Positions 1 through 8,055 of a DNA stretch of 34,814 nt are shown here, piece after piece; the stretch's first letter is position 1; each line of letters begins with the position of its first letter. The notes beneath the pieces are model-generated. The model saw only the letters and a list, made by a program, of their open reading frames with translations. It ran no database searches and was not told the origin of the DNA. Made by a program: the position numbers and the translations under genes. Origin of the DNA: an uncultured Acidimicrobiia bacterium (GTDB lineage: Bacteria; Actinomycetota; Acidimicrobiia; Acidimicrobiales; CAIXPF01); the NCBI GenBank assembly GCA_903921205.1, contig CAIXPF010000098.1, positions 1 to 34,814 of the forward strand, written 5' to 3'.

Positions 1-760
1 AGATCGCGGTGTGGTCGATACGGGCCACCGGGACGTCGTCGGCGGTCACGAGCAGGTCGAGATCCACGAACAGGTGCCCCTTCTTCTCGTAGCTCGCCGC
101 CACGGTGCCGCGCGTCTGCACCAGCGTCCCGTCGTGGATCAGGCCCAGGTTGGTCACCGTGGACCCGACGTGGATCCACGGTCCGAGCACCACGTTGTCG
201 GCCAGGATCCAGTTGGCGGTCCGCAACACCCATCCCGGGTGGGCGATGCCGAGCTCGCTGTAGATCGGCAGGGTCTCGCGTGCATCGGCCAGGTAGGCCT
301 GGTGGCGGTCGGCGTGGAAGCGCGCCTGCCAGGTACCGAGCACCGTGCCCGTGGCCAGCACCTCGGGGCCCGCCGGAGGTCGCTCCTCCTTCGGGGGGAC
401 CGGGGCGAGCGGGTAGTCGGCCGGCGATACCACCGGCGCGGCGCCCACCGGCGGCAGGGTGGCGCTGCCCCGGGCCACCGCGATCCCGCCAGGGTTGGTG
501 AGCGACAGCGACGAGCCGTCCCAGTTCACCGTGACCAGTTCGCCGTCGTAGGTGGGTAGGGCGAAACGGGCCGACATGGTGCCCCGCTCGAGCCAGTCAC
601 GTCCCCACTGCTGGACCGGCCCCCAGGTGAGGTAGGCGTACACGTCGACTCCGGGAACGAGTCCACCGGTGAAGCCGAAGCGCTGGGCGACATCGTCGTC
701 GTGGATCTTGTTGTCGGAATCCAGGGCCGTGTTGAACGCCACGAGCTGATGGGTCGCCAT
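1..760 (-). CDS. MaoC/HotDog-like protein, 3' end cut by window edge
   Basis: An open frame starts at ATG 760-758 on the minus strand and is still open at base 2, giving 253 residues without a stop. The N-terminus reads MATHQLVAFN, followed by KIHDDDVAQRFGFTGGLVPG, a pattern like the start of MaoC-type HotDog hydratase or thioesterase domains (substrate entry followed by a G-G-x-V-P-G turn). A second half (about residues 150-253) has an acyl-CoA-hydratase-like strand pattern ending in DLLVTADDVPVARIDHTAI, suggesting a double-HotDog protein. These enzymes usually act on acyl-CoA thioesters; the exact reaction cannot be told. It is divergent from the SDR at 872, with a 22-bp palindrome between them, so the two are probably co-regulated. 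The fold call is moderate; the gene itself is secure because the reading frame is long and the opposite-strand frames look like shadows. Confidence 0.65.
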   Translation of the reverse strand, partial: MATHQLVAFNTALDSDNKIHDDDVAQRFGFTGGLVPGVDVYAYLTWGPVQQWGRDWLERGTMSARFALPTYDGELVTVNWDGSSLSLTNPGGIAVARGSATLPPVGAAPVVSPADYPLAPVPPKEERPPAGPEVLATGTVLGTWQARFHADRHQAYLADARETLPIYSELGIAHPGWVLRTANWILADNVVLGPWIHVGSTVTNLGLIHDGTLVQTRGTVAASYEKKGHLFVDLDLLVTADDVPVARIDHTAI

Positions 761-785
761 GGAGGCGAAAGCTAGCCGCGCACGC

Positions 786-807
786 GGCGATTCGACGTCG
801 AATCGCC
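786..807. promoter_or_regulatory. Perfect 22-bp palindrome, probable operator
   Basis: The half-site GGCGATTCGAC is followed directly by its exact reverse complement, with no spacer. It lies in the gap between the divergent HotDog-like gene (start 760) and the SDR (start 872). Perfect palindromes of this length in a divergent promoter region are typical TetR- or MarR-family operators. No regulator gene lies next to it in this window. Confidence 0.7.
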
Positions 808-858
808 ACGACGAAGCACCATTCGATCGCGGTCGACCTGCAGAGGGTTCGGCATCGG

Positions 859-864
859 TAGGGT
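859..864 (+). promoter_or_regulatory. -10 box TAGGGT for the SDR gene
   Basis: TAGGGT is followed by 7 nt and then GTG 872. This is the spacing expected for a leaderless actinobacterial transcript, and it favours GTG 872 over the in-frame GTG 863, which would overlap the -10 box. No clear -35 box is visible. Confidence 0.45.
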
Positions 865-871
865 GCCGTTC

Positions 872-1759
872 GTGGCCGCACCGTCGAACAATCCCTACCA
901 CTCGCACACCTTCGCCGAGCTCCACGAGCTGCCCACCGTGTACCGAGACGACGCCCTCGCCGGCCGGGTGGTGCTGGTCACCGGGGCCGCCGGCGGCATC
1001 GGCAGCGCCATCTCGGTGCTGTGCGCCCGGCTCGGCGCCTCGCTGGTGCTGTGCGGCCGCACCGCGGCGTCTCTCGACGAGCTCGCCGGGAAGCTGCGCA
1101 GCCGCGGGACCGAGGTCATCACCCGCACCGCCACCGTGCGCGACCCCGAGCAGGTGGCCGCCGTCGTCGACGCCGCATGGGAGCACTTCGGACACCTCGA
1201 CGTCGTGGTCAACAACGCCGGCGGCCAGTTCTCGGCACCGGCGCTCGACATCAGCCCGAAGGGCTGGCACGCCGTGGTGGAGACCAACCTGTACGGCTCA
1301 TGGTTCATGATGCAGGCCGCCGCCCGCCGCTGGGCCGAAGCCGGTGAGCCCGGGGCCACCGAGGACCGTTGCGTGGTCAACATCTCCACCATCATCGGCA
1401 ACGGCGGTGCCGGCATCGCCCACACCGCCGCGGCCCGGGCGGGCCAGATCAACCTGACCCGCTACCTCGCCGTGGAGTGGGCCCCGCTGCACATCCGGGC
1501 CAACGCCATCGCGGTCGGGGTGGTGGCCTCCGAAGGACTCGCCACCTATCCGGAAGCGGCCCGGGCCAGCTTCGGACACAACCCGATGCGTCGGCTCGGT
1601 GACGTGTGGGACGTCGCCCAGGGCGTCGTCTACCTCGCTGCTCCGTCAGCTGCGTTCATCACCGGCACCACGCTCGAGATCACCGGCGGTGAACACGTCT
1701 GGGGCGAGTACTGGCCGCTCGGCCGGCCCGACTACTTCGAGGGTGCGCCCTACCCCTGA
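872..1759 (+). CDS. Atypical SDR oxidoreductase (PECR/DECR enoyl-CoA reductase-like)
   Basis: The 295-residue protein has a Rossmann NAD(P) motif TGAAGGIGSA near residue 31 and NNAGG near residue 110, so it is a short-chain dehydrogenase. The usual catalytic YxxxK is absent: the aligned stretch is IAHTAAARAGQINLTRYLAV. A His/Ser-AARAG pattern in place of Tyr-xxx-Lys is known from peroxisomal trans-2-enoyl-CoA reductase and 2,4-dienoyl-CoA reductase relatives, so an enoyl-CoA reductase role is plausible. The C-terminus GGEHVWGEYW is unusual. Start GTG 872 was chosen from the promoter spacing; in-frame GTG 863 is the alternative. It is divergent from a HotDog-like gene, which fits an acyl-CoA pathway. 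SDR membership is sure; the substrate is inferred. Confidence 0.85.
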   Translation: MAAPSNNPYHSHTFAELHELPTVYRDDALAGRVVLVTGAAGGIGSAISVLCARLGASLVLCGRTAASLDELAGKLRSRGTEVITRTATVRDPEQVAAVVDAAWEHFGHLDVVVNNAGGQFSAPALDISPKGWHAVVETNLYGSWFMMQAAARRWAEAGEPGATEDRCVVNISTIIGNGGAGIAHTAAARAGQINLTRYLAVEWAPLHIRANAIAVGVVASEGLATYPEAARASFGHNPMRRLGDVWDVAQGVVYLAAPSAAFITGTTLEITGGEHVWGEYWPLGRPDYFEGAPYP

Positions 1760-1775
1760 ACATCGTGGGGCCCGC

Positions 1776-2507
1776 TCAGCCGACGATCACGCTGGCCACG
1801 GCCGAACACGACGCCAGCACCAACAGGCCCAGCACCGCCGCCCGGAACCGCCGGACCGTGAGGTGCGGGCCGGCCATTCGCCCGACCACATTGCCCACCA
1901 CCAGGGCGAACGGCCCCACTGCGGCATACAGCAGAACGGTGCTGTTGTACCGCCCGGCCGAGGCGAACAGCGCGTCGCCGACCAACGCCGACGCAGCGAA
2001 CACTGCGGAGATCGTGCCCCGGAAGACGTCCGGGTCGAGGTTGCGGGCGTGCAGGCTGAGCACCAGCGGCGGGCCGTTCGTGCTCACCGAGGTGTTCAAC
2101 ACACCGCTGACGAACCCGGCTGCGAGGTCGACGACGCGGCCGGTGCCCTCCAGCTTCCAACCCGAGGCCAGGACACCGACGAACACCAACACGGTGGCCG
2201 CAATGGCCAGCTTCAGCGTCCGTTCGTCGACCACCACGAGCACGTACAGCCCCAGCGGCATGCCCACCACCGCCCCGGCCAGCAATGGCCGGACCAGACC
2301 CCAACGCACCTGGTGCCGGTACCGGGCGAGCAGCAACATCGAGCCCAGCGTGCCGACCAGGCTGGACACCGCCACCGCATCCTTCGCACCGACCGCCAGG
2401 GACAGCAGGGGCATGGCCAGCAGGGCGAACCCGAAGCCGGTCACCGCCTGGGCCGAGGACGCCACCACCAGCGCAACCGCCACACCGGCGAGGGCTGCGA
2501 CGTCCAT
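1776..2507 (-). CDS. TauE/SafE-family membrane permease
   Basis: The 243-residue protein is almost entirely hydrophobic, with about seven or eight membrane segments. It opens with ALAGVAVALVVASSAQAV and then GFGFALLAMPLLSL, the conserved N-terminal TauE/SafE pattern. A second half-repeat contains GFVSGVLNTSVSTNGPPLVL, matching the G-x-x-S-G pattern of the family's fifth segment. The family exports or imports sulfite, sulfonates, sulfoacetate and other small organic anions; the substrate here is unknown. Start ATG 2507 is preferred over GTG 2546 because CACGAT sits exactly 6 nt before it, as in the leaderless genes of this window. It converges on the SDR with a 16-nt gap and is divergent from the gene at 2617. 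Confidence 0.85.
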   Translation of the reverse strand: MDVAALAGVAVALVVASSAQAVTGFGFALLAMPLLSLAVGAKDAVAVSSLVGTLGSMLLLARYRHQVRWGLVRPLLAGAVVGMPLGLYVLVVVDERTLKLAIAATVLVFVGVLASGWKLEGTGRVVDLAAGFVSGVLNTSVSTNGPPLVLSLHARNLDPDVFRGTISAVFAASALVGDALFASAGRYNSTVLLYAAVGPFALVVGNVVGRMAGPHLTVRRFRAAVLGLLVLASCSAVASVIVG

Positions 2508-2616
2508 GCCGTCATCGTGGCACAGCCGGGCCGGCCGACCGTTCACCCCCCACGCGCCACGGGCAGGCGATCACGCTCACCAACCCCGGATCCGCCGGGT
2601 TTGCCACAATGGGTGG

Positions 2617-3393
2617 GTGACTACCGATATGGGCCCCATCTGCCAGGACCTCGCCGACGAGCACGCTGCGCTCGACGCCATCGTCGCCGACCTCACCGAA
2701 GCGGGCTGGGCCACCCCCACCCCGGCGGCCGGCTGGGACGTCCGTGACACCATCGTGCACATCGTGCAGGCCGACGAGGCGGGCTACCTCGCCGTGGCCG
2801 ATCCCGAAGGCTTCGAGCGGGCAAAGCTCGCAGTGAGCACCGGCGGCCTCGACGCCTTCGGCTCGGGCCGGGGCCGCAGCGGGGCCGAGACGCTGGCCTG
2901 GTGGCGCGACACCCGGGGCCGCATGCTGGCCGCCTTCGCCCCCCTCGGGGCCAAGGACCGCATCCCGTGGTTCGGACCGTCGATGAGCGCCCTGTCCTTC
3001 GCCACCGCCCGGCTGATGGAGACCTGGTCGCACGGCCAGGACATCGCCACCGCCCTCGGTGTCACCATCGCACCCACCGACCGGCTGCGCCACGTCGCCC
3101 ACATCGGGATCACCACCCGTGGCTGGTCCTACGTCAACCGCGGGCAGGCCGTACCCGAGGCGCCGGTCCGGGTCGAGCTGCTCGCTCCGTCCGGCACCAC
3201 GTGGAGCTGGGGCCCTGAGGATGCCGAGGACCGCGTCACCGGCACGGCACTGGACTTCTGCCTGGTGGTCACCCAGCGGCTGCCGGTCGGCTCCACCGCT
3301 CTGCAGACCAGCGGCGACGCAGCCACCGAGTGGATGCAGCTCGCCCAGGCCTTCGCCGGTCCGGCCACCATCACCGACACCACCCGCTCCTGA
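2617..3393 (+). CDS. DinB-fold, mycothiol-dependent isomerase-like protein (TIGR03084 type)
   Basis: The 258-residue protein begins with a DinB/maleylpyruvate-isomerase N-terminal helix bundle: DLADEHAALDAIVADL, AGWDVRDTIVHIVQADE, and METWSHGQDIATALG around residues 135-150. The conserved His residues in IVHIV and WSHGQD are candidate metal ligands of the fold. A C-terminal domain of about 90 residues (AFAGPATI near the end) resembles the SCP-2-like extension of actinobacterial TIGR03084 proteins. These proteins are thought to be mycothiol-dependent transferases or isomerases, but most have no proven reaction. Start GTG 2617 is preceded at 6 nt by CACAAT; ATG 2629 is the alternative. It shares a 109-bp divergent promoter region with the TauE permease and converges on the DUF4015 gene with a 21-bp gap. 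Confidence 0.82.
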   Translation: MTTDMGPICQDLADEHAALDAIVADLTEAGWATPTPAAGWDVRDTIVHIVQADEAGYLAVADPEGFERAKLAVSTGGLDAFGSGRGRSGAETLAWWRDTRGRMLAAFAPLGAKDRIPWFGPSMSALSFATARLMETWSHGQDIATALGVTIAPTDRLRHVAHIGITTRGWSYVNRGQAVPEAPVRVELLAPSGTTWSWGPEDAEDRVTGTALDFCLVVTQRLPVGSTALQTSGDAATEWMQLAQAFAGPATITDTTRS

Positions 3394-3414
3394 CGGGCGG
3401 CGCGGCGGGGGCGC

Positions 3415-5145
3415 TCAGCCGTTGTAGGCGTAGTTCGCCGAGGGGTTCCACAGCAGGAACCCGCGCGCGCCGGCGTCGGTCGCCGCCCGGACCTGGGCGG
3501 CGACCTCGGGCGCGCCGTAGCGGATGCCGTCGAGGCTGAAGTCCTGCAACCACGGCACCAGCACGGCCGGAGCCGACCCCATGACCCGTTTGAAGTCCTT
3601 CAGGGAGCAGGCCACGATGGCGTAGGGCTCGCGTCTGGGGCTGGTGACCCCGCACTCGCCGTCGACGTAGTGCGACGGGTAGATCATCGGGGCCACGTAG
3701 TCCACGACGGTGGCGATGCGGTCGATCGGCTGGCCGATGTTCTCCGGGCGGGTGGCGGCGATGCCGAACACCGAGGCCCCCTGGTAGACGCCCAGCGGCC
3801 GCAGCAGCGCCTGGCCCTGGCCCAGGAACTCCACCATCATGTCGCCCGTCGTCCGGCCGGTGCCGGTCATGGAGGGCACGACCATCTCGGCAGGGTCGCC
3901 TTCTGGCCGGCGCACGTAGTCCCAGAGGATCTCGTCGAAACCGGCCCGGGCGGCCTCCTCGGCGAGGGCCAGGTTGTAGTCGCGAACCGCCTGGTTGGCG
4001 TAGTTGGCGAAACCGCCGTAGGCCGCGTACTTGCCGCCCTTGGGGTCCTGCAACACCCAGTCACGGTGCCCGTTGGCCCAGGCCCAGTCGGCCAGCACGG
4101 GGTCGCGGAACGCCACGATGCGGCCGATCACCCGCACCCCCTTGGCGTGCAACTCGGCCAGCGCGTCCGCGACGTCGTAGCTGGGCTGGACCGCACCGAT
4201 CTGACGGGCCAGCGGCACCTGGGAGTCGTAGCCGACGATCCCCGCCTCGTCCTTGATGTCGAGCTGCACGGCGTCGACGAGCCCACGGTCGACCAGCTTC
4301 ATGAACGGCAGCCGGACCTCGTTCGACGCCCACCCGACTGCGGTGATGTGCGCCGCGCGGGTGGAGTTCGGGTACGCCACCGGCACGGCGAAGGCCACGG
4401 CGGTCTCGTTCCCGGCGGCGTCCGCGGCCACCAGGGTCACCTGGCCGGCCGGCGGATGGGCGAAGGTCATCGTGAAGGTGCCACCGTCGGCCGCGCCGAG
4501 GGTCACCGGCGTGTTCCACGGGTCGTCGACCCGCAGTGAGGCCGCCGGCTCGACCACGCCGGACAGCGTCACCGGCTCGTCGAGCAGCGCCGGCGCAGGG
4601 GCCGCGTCGAACGCCAGATCCGGGGGTCGGTTGTCGATGAGCACGGGCCGACGGGCCGACGTCGAGCCGAACGGGAAGGACCGCTCGACGACGAGCTCGA
4701 CCTCGTAGCCGCCTTCGGGCAACCCGGCGGGAAGCCGTACCTCGACGAGCGTGCCGGTGCGTACGACCTCGGCCACCTCGACACCCGACAGCAGGGCACG
4801 GACCTCGTCGCCACCGCTCACGGTGAAACGCAGCGGGGCATCCGCGACCTTCGCGGACGGAAACGCCAGGCCCGGATTGTCCTCGGCCAGGGCGATCGAC
4901 ACCCACGTCGAGCGCCACCACAGGAAGGCTCCGCCCAGCAGGAGCACCAGTACCAGAGGCTTGACCGCCCATCCGGCCGGGCCCTCGGAGAGCCGGGCGA
5001 AGGGACGACGACGACGACGTTCCAGCGGAAGCGGCGCCCGGGCCACGGCGATGCTGTTGACCGAACGGCCCCGGTTGCGGTCCCCGGGACGCGCGCCACC
5101 CCGGCCGCGCCGTGCTCCTGGGATTCCCAGCAATGGTGAAGCCAC
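3415..5145 (-). CDS. Membrane-anchored putative glycoside hydrolase (DUF4015)
   Basis: The 576-residue protein has an Arg-rich cytoplasmic N-terminus, one membrane anchor at about residues 59-77 (LVLVLLLGGAFLWW), an extracellular beta-rich stalk (about 80-260, Ig-like, with GGYEVELVVERSFPFG and VTLVAADAAGNE) and a TIM-barrel-like catalytic domain (about 260-576). In the barrel, VDAVQLDIKDEAG and FDEILWDYVRRPEGD carry the acidic residues expected of the DUF4015 putative glycosyl hydrolase family, followed by YVAPMIYPSHY and GFLLWNPSANY. It probably acts on a cell-surface or environmental polysaccharide. Start GTG 5145 is supported by GGAG 8 nt upstream and by a TACACT -10 box at 5186-5181; an upstream in-frame start would run into the ferredoxin gene. 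The family is confident, the substrate unknown. Confidence 0.85.
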   Translation of the reverse strand: MASPLLGIPGARRGRGGARPGDRNRGRSVNSIAVARAPLPLERRRRRPFARLSEGPAGWAVKPLVLVLLLGGAFLWWRSTWVSIALAEDNPGLAFPSAKVADAPLRFTVSGGDEVRALLSGVEVAEVVRTGTLVEVRLPAGLPEGGYEVELVVERSFPFGSTSARRPVLIDNRPPDLAFDAAPAPALLDEPVTLSGVVEPAASLRVDDPWNTPVTLGAADGGTFTMTFAHPPAGQVTLVAADAAGNETAVAFAVPVAYPNSTRAAHITAVGWASNEVRLPFMKLVDRGLVDAVQLDIKDEAGIVGYDSQVPLARQIGAVQPSYDVADALAELHAKGVRVIGRIVAFRDPVLADWAWANGHRDWVLQDPKGGKYAAYGGFANYANQAVRDYNLALAEEAARAGFDEILWDYVRRPEGDPAEMVVPSMTGTGRTTGDMMVEFLGQGQALLRPLGVYQGASVFGIAATRPENIGQPIDRIATVVDYVAPMIYPSHYVDGECGVTSPRREPYAIVACSLKDFKRVMGSAPAVLVPWLQDFSLDGIRYGAPEVAAQVRAATDAGARGFLLWNPSANYAYNG

Positions 5146-5180
5146 GCCCCCAACTCCGGTTCGATCACAGGCGACCAGCG

Positions 5181-5186
5181 AGTGTA
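5181..5186 (-). promoter_or_regulatory. -10 box TACACT for the DUF4015 gene
   Basis: On the minus strand TACACT lies about 35 nt before GTG 5145. The implied leader of about 29 nt contains the GGAG ribosome-binding site. No convincing -35 box is visible. Confidence 0.4.
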
Positions 5187-5236
5187 CCGGAGCTGTCCGC
5201 GACCCGGTCCAGTGCGGCCAAGCCGCGACGGTGCCG

Positions 5237-5242
5237 TAGGCT
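5237..5242 (+). promoter_or_regulatory. -10 box TAGGCT for the ferredoxin gene, leaderless
   Basis: TAGGCT is followed by exactly 6 nt and then ATG 5249. No Shine-Dalgarno sequence could fit between them, so a leaderless transcript is expected. Confidence 0.5.
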
Positions 5243-5248
5243 CGACTC

Positions 5249-5545
5249 ATGCGCGTCTGGATCGACCAGGATCTGTGCACCGGCGACGGTATCTGCACCG
5301 ATCACTGTCCCGACGTCTTCGTCATCCTCGAGGACGGGATCGCCTACGTCCGTGAGGACGGGATGGCCCTCAACGACCCCGGTGGGTCGGTGTCGCTGGC
5401 CGAGGTGCCCAGCCGCTTCGAACAGATCGTCGTCGAGTGCTCCGAGCAGTGCCCGGGCGAGTGCATCTTCGTGGAATGCGATCCCGAGCCGCTCGTCCCC
5501 CTCGGGGCCGGTTCCACCGAGGGTGCCCGAATCGTCCCGACCTGA
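5249..5545 (+). CDS. Asp-ligated [4Fe-4S] or [3Fe-4S] ferredoxin
   Basis: The 98-residue acidic protein carries CTGDGICTDHCPDVF (C10, D13, C16, C20) and a later VECSEQCPGEC (C64, C68, C72). The layout C-x2-D-x2-C-x3-C-P-D-V-F matches the Pyrococcus furiosus-type ferredoxin, in which Asp replaces the second Cys ligand of a single cubane and the C-P cysteine near the end is the fourth ligand. By analogy C10, D13, C16 and C68 bind the cluster, and C20 may form a disulfide with C64 or C72. Such ferredoxins can hold 3Fe or 4Fe clusters. It stands alone between the DUF4015 gene and lemA-like gene; it could donate electrons to the P450 at 30372 or the Rieske oxygenases, but nothing in the sequence proves this. 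Confidence 0.88.
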   Translation: MRVWIDQDLCTGDGICTDHCPDVFVILEDGIAYVREDGMALNDPGGSVSLAEVPSRFEQIVVECSEQCPGECIFVECDPEPLVPLGAGSTEGARIVPT

Positions 5546-5614
5546 TCGGGGCCACCTGCGGTGCACGGGGCGGGGTGCACGGCGACCGGGCGTCGCACCA
5601 GGCAAACTGGCCGC

Positions 5615-6142
5615 GTGACGGCCCTGCTGCTCCTCGTGCTGGTACTCGCCGTGGCGGGCGCGCTCGCCGTCGTCGGCTTCAACCGTCTGCGCCGCGCCCA
5701 GCAGGCCGTCGCAGAGGCCTGGGCCCAGATCGACACCCAGCTCCAGCGGCGCTACGACCTCGTCGGCGCCCTCAACGAGGTGGTCGCCGCCGCCACGACC
5801 CACGAACAGGTGGCCCTGACCGCGGCGACCGCGGCCCGCACGCCCGACGAACGCGACCGTGCCGAACGGCTCGTGGCCGGCACCGCCGGCCGGCTGGTCG
5901 CCACCGCCGAGGCGTACCCGGCGCTTCGCACCAGTGAGAACTTCCGACGGCTGCACGAGCAGCTGGTTCGGACGGAGGACGATGTGGCGGCGTCCCGCCG
6001 GTACTACAACGGGCGGGTCCGCCTGCTCAACACCACCCGGCAGACCTTCCCCTGGGTGGTGATGGCCTCGCTGCTGGGCATCGGCGCCGCCCGGTACTTC
6101 CAGCTCGACCTCGACGAAGGACAGGTGCCCGTTGCCCGCTGA
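5615..6142 (+). CDS. LemA family protein
   Basis: The 175-residue protein has one N-terminal membrane segment (LLLLVLVLAVAGALAVVG), then the LemA signature FNRLRRAQQAVAEAWAQIDT with QLQRRYDLVGALNEVV, and long helices with TSENFRRLHEQLVRTED and SRRYYNGRVRLLNT. LemA proteins are membrane-anchored helical bundles of unclear function, usually encoded with DUF2207 or TPM/HtpX-type genes. The start is GTG 5615; CAAACT lies 6 nt before it, so it may be leaderless. Its stop overlaps the start of the DUF2207 gene by 11 nt, which implies translational coupling. The C-terminus (TFPWVVMASLLGIGAARYFQ) is the usual conserved end. Confidence 0.9.
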   Translation: MTALLLLVLVLAVAGALAVVGFNRLRRAQQAVAEAWAQIDTQLQRRYDLVGALNEVVAAATTHEQVALTAATAARTPDERDRAERLVAGTAGRLVATAEAYPALRTSENFRRLHEQLVRTEDDVAASRRYYNGRVRLLNTTRQTFPWVVMASLLGIGAARYFQLDLDEGQVPVAR

Positions 6143-8042
6143 CCGACCACGACCGCACCGCCGTGGCCGGCGACGGGCCGCCCTGGCGATGACGCTGGCG
6201 CTGACCGTCGCCGTCGGCGTGATCGGCGTCCTCGGCGCCACGCCGGCAGGGGCGAGGCGCAGCGGTGGCGAGATCCTCGACTACCGCGTCGAGCTGGGGC
6301 TCGACACCTCGGGGGCGCTACGGGTCCACGAGGACATCCGTTACGAACAGGGCCCCGACGAGGTCCACGGGTTCCGCCGGTTCATCCCGGTGCTGGTCGA
6401 CTACGACGACACCTACCGGCGGGCCTACGACATCACCGACGTGTCGGTCAGCGCCACGCCCGACGGCGGCAGGGTCACCGCAGGCGATCCCGACCGGGTG
6501 AACACCGTCGTCGTCGGCGACAGCAACGACAACTTCGTGATCCGCATCGGCAGCGCCGACACCGAGATCACCGGACGCTGGCGCTACACGATCGACTACA
6601 CCATGCACGACACGGTCGAGACCGTGGACCTGCCACGGGTCGGTACCGTGCAGGAACTGGCCTGGAACGTCGTCGGCACCGGATGGGACGTACCGATCGA
6701 CCGTTTCGCCGTGCGGGCCACGTTCCCGACCGCACCGATGAATGTCGCCTGTTATGGCGGCGCCTTCCGTTCGACCACCACCTGTGCGCTGCAACAGGAC
6801 GGTGCACAGCTCTCGCTCAGTGCCACGAACGTGCAGCCCGGCGAGGCGATCACCCTCTACGCCGACTTCCCGGCCGGGACGTTCGGCGACGCCACCGCGG
6901 ACCTGCGCGAACGCTGGACCCTGAACCGGGCATTCCGGCCCACACCGGTCACCCTCGGCGGCAGCATCCTGCTCACCGTGCTGCTCGCCGGTGGGCTCGG
7001 CACCCTGCTCGCCCGGCAGGCCCGTGACCGGCACCTGGTGCTCAACGCGTATCTCCCGACCGCCGCCGAGCCGCACACCGAGGGCCTCGCCGGGTTCTTC
7101 GAGAAGGCCGACGGGCCGGTGCAGTTCCGTCCGCCGGATGGGATGACCCCCGGCCTGTGCGGCGTGCTGGTCGACGAGAAGGCCGACGCCCTCGACGTGT
7201 CGGCGACGGTGGTCGACCTCGCCGTCCGGGGCTACCTGCGCATCGAGCAGCTCGAGGGCGGTCGCCGACCCGACTTCGTGGTGCGCTTCCTACGCGACGC
7301 CGACCCGGGCCTCACCGCCTACGAGACCAGGCTGCTCGAGCACCTACGGGCCGCGGGTACCGACGACCACGTGGTCCTCTCGGCGCTGCGCACCACGTTC
7401 GCCACGCAGCTCAACGAGGTGCGCTCGATGATGTACGACGAGACGATGCAGCGCCGGTGGTTCCGGCGCCGGCCCGACTCCGTCCGCGGGCTGTGGGTCG
7501 GCATCGGCATCGGGGCCCTGCTGCTGGGCGGGGCGATCAGCGTCGGCCTGATCGCCACGACCACCTACGGCCTGTTCGCCCTTCCCCTGACCCTGCCCGG
7601 CTTGCTCATCCTGGCCACCGCGAGGCGCATGCCCTCCCGCACCGCTGAAGGCCGGCGGCAACTCGAGCTGTGCGTGGGCTACCAACGGTTCCTCGACGTG
7701 GCCGACGCCGAGGAACTGAAGTTCACCGAGCAGCAGTACGCCTACGTCGCCGGCCTGCCCTACGCCATGGTCTTCGGCATCACCGACCGCTGGGCCCGGG
7801 TGCTGGCGGTGCTGCAGGAGCAGGGTGTGAACCTGACGCCCACCTGGTACGTCCCGCTCGACCCGTACGGCCCGTTCCGCTACGACCTGTTCGGCAACTC
7901 CATGTCGGACTTCGGCAGCGTGGCCTCGTCGGCCCTCAGCGCCCCCAAGCCGAGCTCGAGCGGTGGCGGGTTCTCCGGCGGTGGGTTCGGCGGTGGGTTC
8001 TCCGGCGGTGGCGGAGGTGGCGGCGGCGGCGGCGGTTGGTGA
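6132..8042 (+). CDS. DUF2207 membrane protein with Gly-rich tail
   Basis: The 636-residue protein starts at a TTG codon (6132) with AGGACAGG a few bases upstream, overlapping the lemA-like gene. It has a basic N-terminus and signal-like hydrophobic stretch (ALAMTLALTVAVGVIGVLG), then an extracytoplasmic domain beginning ILDYRVELGLDTSGALRVHE, typical of DUF2207. Membrane helices follow near residue 275 (GGSILLTVLLAGGLGTLL) and in pairs near 455-495. A cytoplasmic region then ends in a low-complexity tail of Gly, Ser and Phe with a final run of 11 Gly and Trp. This tail is common in the family. LemA plus DUF2207 is a conserved pair whose role is unknown; an envelope-associated function is likely. 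The GGC/GGT codon tract at 7963-8040 is prone to slippage. Confidence 0.9.
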   Translation: MPADRPRPHRRGRRRAALAMTLALTVAVGVIGVLGATPAGARRSGGEILDYRVELGLDTSGALRVHEDIRYEQGPDEVHGFRRFIPVLVDYDDTYRRAYDITDVSVSATPDGGRVTAGDPDRVNTVVVGDSNDNFVIRIGSADTEITGRWRYTIDYTMHDTVETVDLPRVGTVQELAWNVVGTGWDVPIDRFAVRATFPTAPMNVACYGGAFRSTTTCALQQDGAQLSLSATNVQPGEAITLYADFPAGTFGDATADLRERWTLNRAFRPTPVTLGGSILLTVLLAGGLGTLLARQARDRHLVLNAYLPTAAEPHTEGLAGFFEKADGPVQFRPPDGMTPGLCGVLVDEKADALDVSATVVDLAVRGYLRIEQLEGGRRPDFVVRFLRDADPGLTAYETRLLEHLRAAGTDDHVVLSALRTTFATQLNEVRSMMYDETMQRRWFRRRPDSVRGLWVGIGIGALLLGGAISVGLIATTTYGLFALPLTLPGLLILATARRMPSRTAEGRRQLELCVGYQRFLDVADAEELKFTEQQYAYVAGLPYAMVFGITDRWARVLAVLQEQGVNLTPTWYVPLDPYGPFRYDLFGNSMSDFGSVASSALSAPKPSSSGGGFSGGGFGGGFSGGGGGGGGGGGW

Positions 8043-8055
8043 ACCGGCCCGGATC

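Noticed and set aside
1765-2616. Plus-strand frame upstream of the DinB-fold gene
   Set aside because: It is antisense to the TauE/SafE permease, low-complexity and Thr/Arg-rich; only the part from 2617 matches a family.
5146-5298. N-terminal extension of the DUF4015 protein
   Set aside because: It overlaps the ferredoxin gene and lacks a ribosome-binding site, whereas GTG 5145 has a well-placed GGAG.
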